This document shows, one piece after another, positions 4,861 to 5,171 of a DNA stretch of 5,171 nucleotides (the stretch's first letter is position 1; each line of letters starts with the position of its first letter). The position numbers and the translations under genes are program-made. The notes under the pieces are model-generated. The model ran no database searches and had not been told where the DNA came from. It worked only from the letters and a program-made list of their open reading frames with translations. The DNA lies in assembly GCA_002343455.1 (NCBI GenBank), contig DDSR01000144.1, positions 1-5,171 of the forward strand. The letters are read 5' to 3'. This DNA comes from Deltaproteobacteria bacterium UBA2385 (GTDB lineage: Bacteria > Myxococcota_A > UBA796 > UBA2385).

Positions 4861-5171
4861 TCAACGTAGCTCGAGGAGCAACACCCGGCCGTCGTTGGCT
4901 CCCACGGCGATGCGGTGGCCTTCCGCAGCGAGGCACATCGGCTCAACTGCCGTTCCCGCGGCGAGCTGTATGGTCGCGAGCAACTCTCCCGTGCGGTGAT
5001 CGAGCGCCGCGAGTCGGCCGTCGAGCGTGGCCACCAGGACTGCGTCCACCGCCGGCACGGCGGCGAGCGCCACCGGTGCGAAAGGCCATTCGACGCGCCA
5101 GGAGACCCGTCCGCTCCCGTGACTGCGACGCTCGATCCACCGCTCTCCCTTTCCGGGATGTGGATCGTACA
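4861..5171 (-). CDS. Beta-propeller (PQQ/WD40-like repeat) protein, C-terminal fragment
   Basis: The frame is open from the right window edge to the TGA at 4863-4861, giving the last ~103 residues of a larger protein. The final 65 residues have propeller-blade periodicity. The phrase AVLVATLDGRLAALDHRTGELL fits a strand followed by the DGxLxALDxxTG turn of PQQ-like repeats. It is followed by a second blade strand, HRIAVGANDGRVLLLELR, ending the protein. Such domains act as scaffolds or ligand-binding platforms in many contexts. The upstream part, YDPHPGKGERWIERRS, is charged and may be an inter-blade loop or linker. I prefer the open frame over an internal GTG start at 5073, because codons upstream of it remain open and the repeat would otherwise be cut. 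Function and total length are unknown. Confidence 0.7.
   Translation of the reverse strand, partial: YDPHPGKGERWIERRSHGSGRVSWRVEWPFAPVALAAVPAVDAVLVATLDGRLAALDHRTGELLATIQLAAGTAVEPMCLAAEGHRIAVGANDGRVLLLELR

Noticed and set aside
3173..4936. A 587-codon open frame on the minus strand opposite both SDR genes
   Set aside because: It runs antisense to two clear SDR coding regions, and its translation is rich in Arg, Gly, Asp and Val with no recognisable domain. Long antisense frames are expected in DNA with such G/C-biased third positions.
1..5171. CRISPR arrays, tRNA or rRNA genes, insertion sequences, phage genes
   Set aside because: No regularly spaced repeats, no cloverleaf-like segment, no transposase or integrase motifs and no terminal inverted repeats with target duplications were seen on either strand.

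Overview
This is a GC-rich bacterial window with strongly G/C-biased third codon positions. The gene content fits a Myxococcota-like (deltaproteobacterial) chromosome: an FG-GAP repeat remnant, a small stand-alone LigD-type phosphoesterase domain, a catalase-peroxidase, and an AraC regulator beside short-chain dehydrogenases. The taxonomic guess is an inference from this content, not a demonstrated fact.

Left part, minus strand (1-1376). Reading in the direction of transcription, there is a 114-residue protein resembling the LigD 3'-phosphoesterase domain, then a polytopic CPBP/CAAX-protease-like membrane protein. Next comes a possible 43-residue lipoprotein, and finally the first 46 codons of a catalase-peroxidase (katG) that runs off the left edge. 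The first three are joined by TGATG stop/start overlaps, and katG follows about 32 bases later with a strong ribosome binding site. This may be one operon linking a DNA-end-processing-like protein, two envelope proteins and peroxide detoxification. That functional link is inference.

Middle (1377-2859). A 440-base gap without an intact gene holds an inverted repeat and, on the plus strand, a decayed fragment of an FG-GAP (integrin-alpha-type beta-propeller) repeat. An AraC-family regulator on the minus strand follows. It diverges from two plus-strand short-chain dehydrogenase/reductase (SDR) genes across a 158-base intergenic region, a common arrangement for a regulator and its target operon.

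Right part (2860-5171). The first SDR gene is broken: about 11 bases are missing just before its FDVNV motif, so the Rossmann half and the catalytic half lie in different frames. The second SDR starts 3 bases after it and is intact, with all catalytic residues. A 281-base convergent gap with several inverted repeats separates it from the C-terminal end of a beta-propeller (PQQ/WD40-like) protein that enters from the right edge on the minus strand.

I found no convincing new multi-gene system. The points most worth a second look are the coupled phosphoesterase/CPBP/lipoprotein/katG cluster, the deletion in the first SDR, and the FG-GAP fossil.
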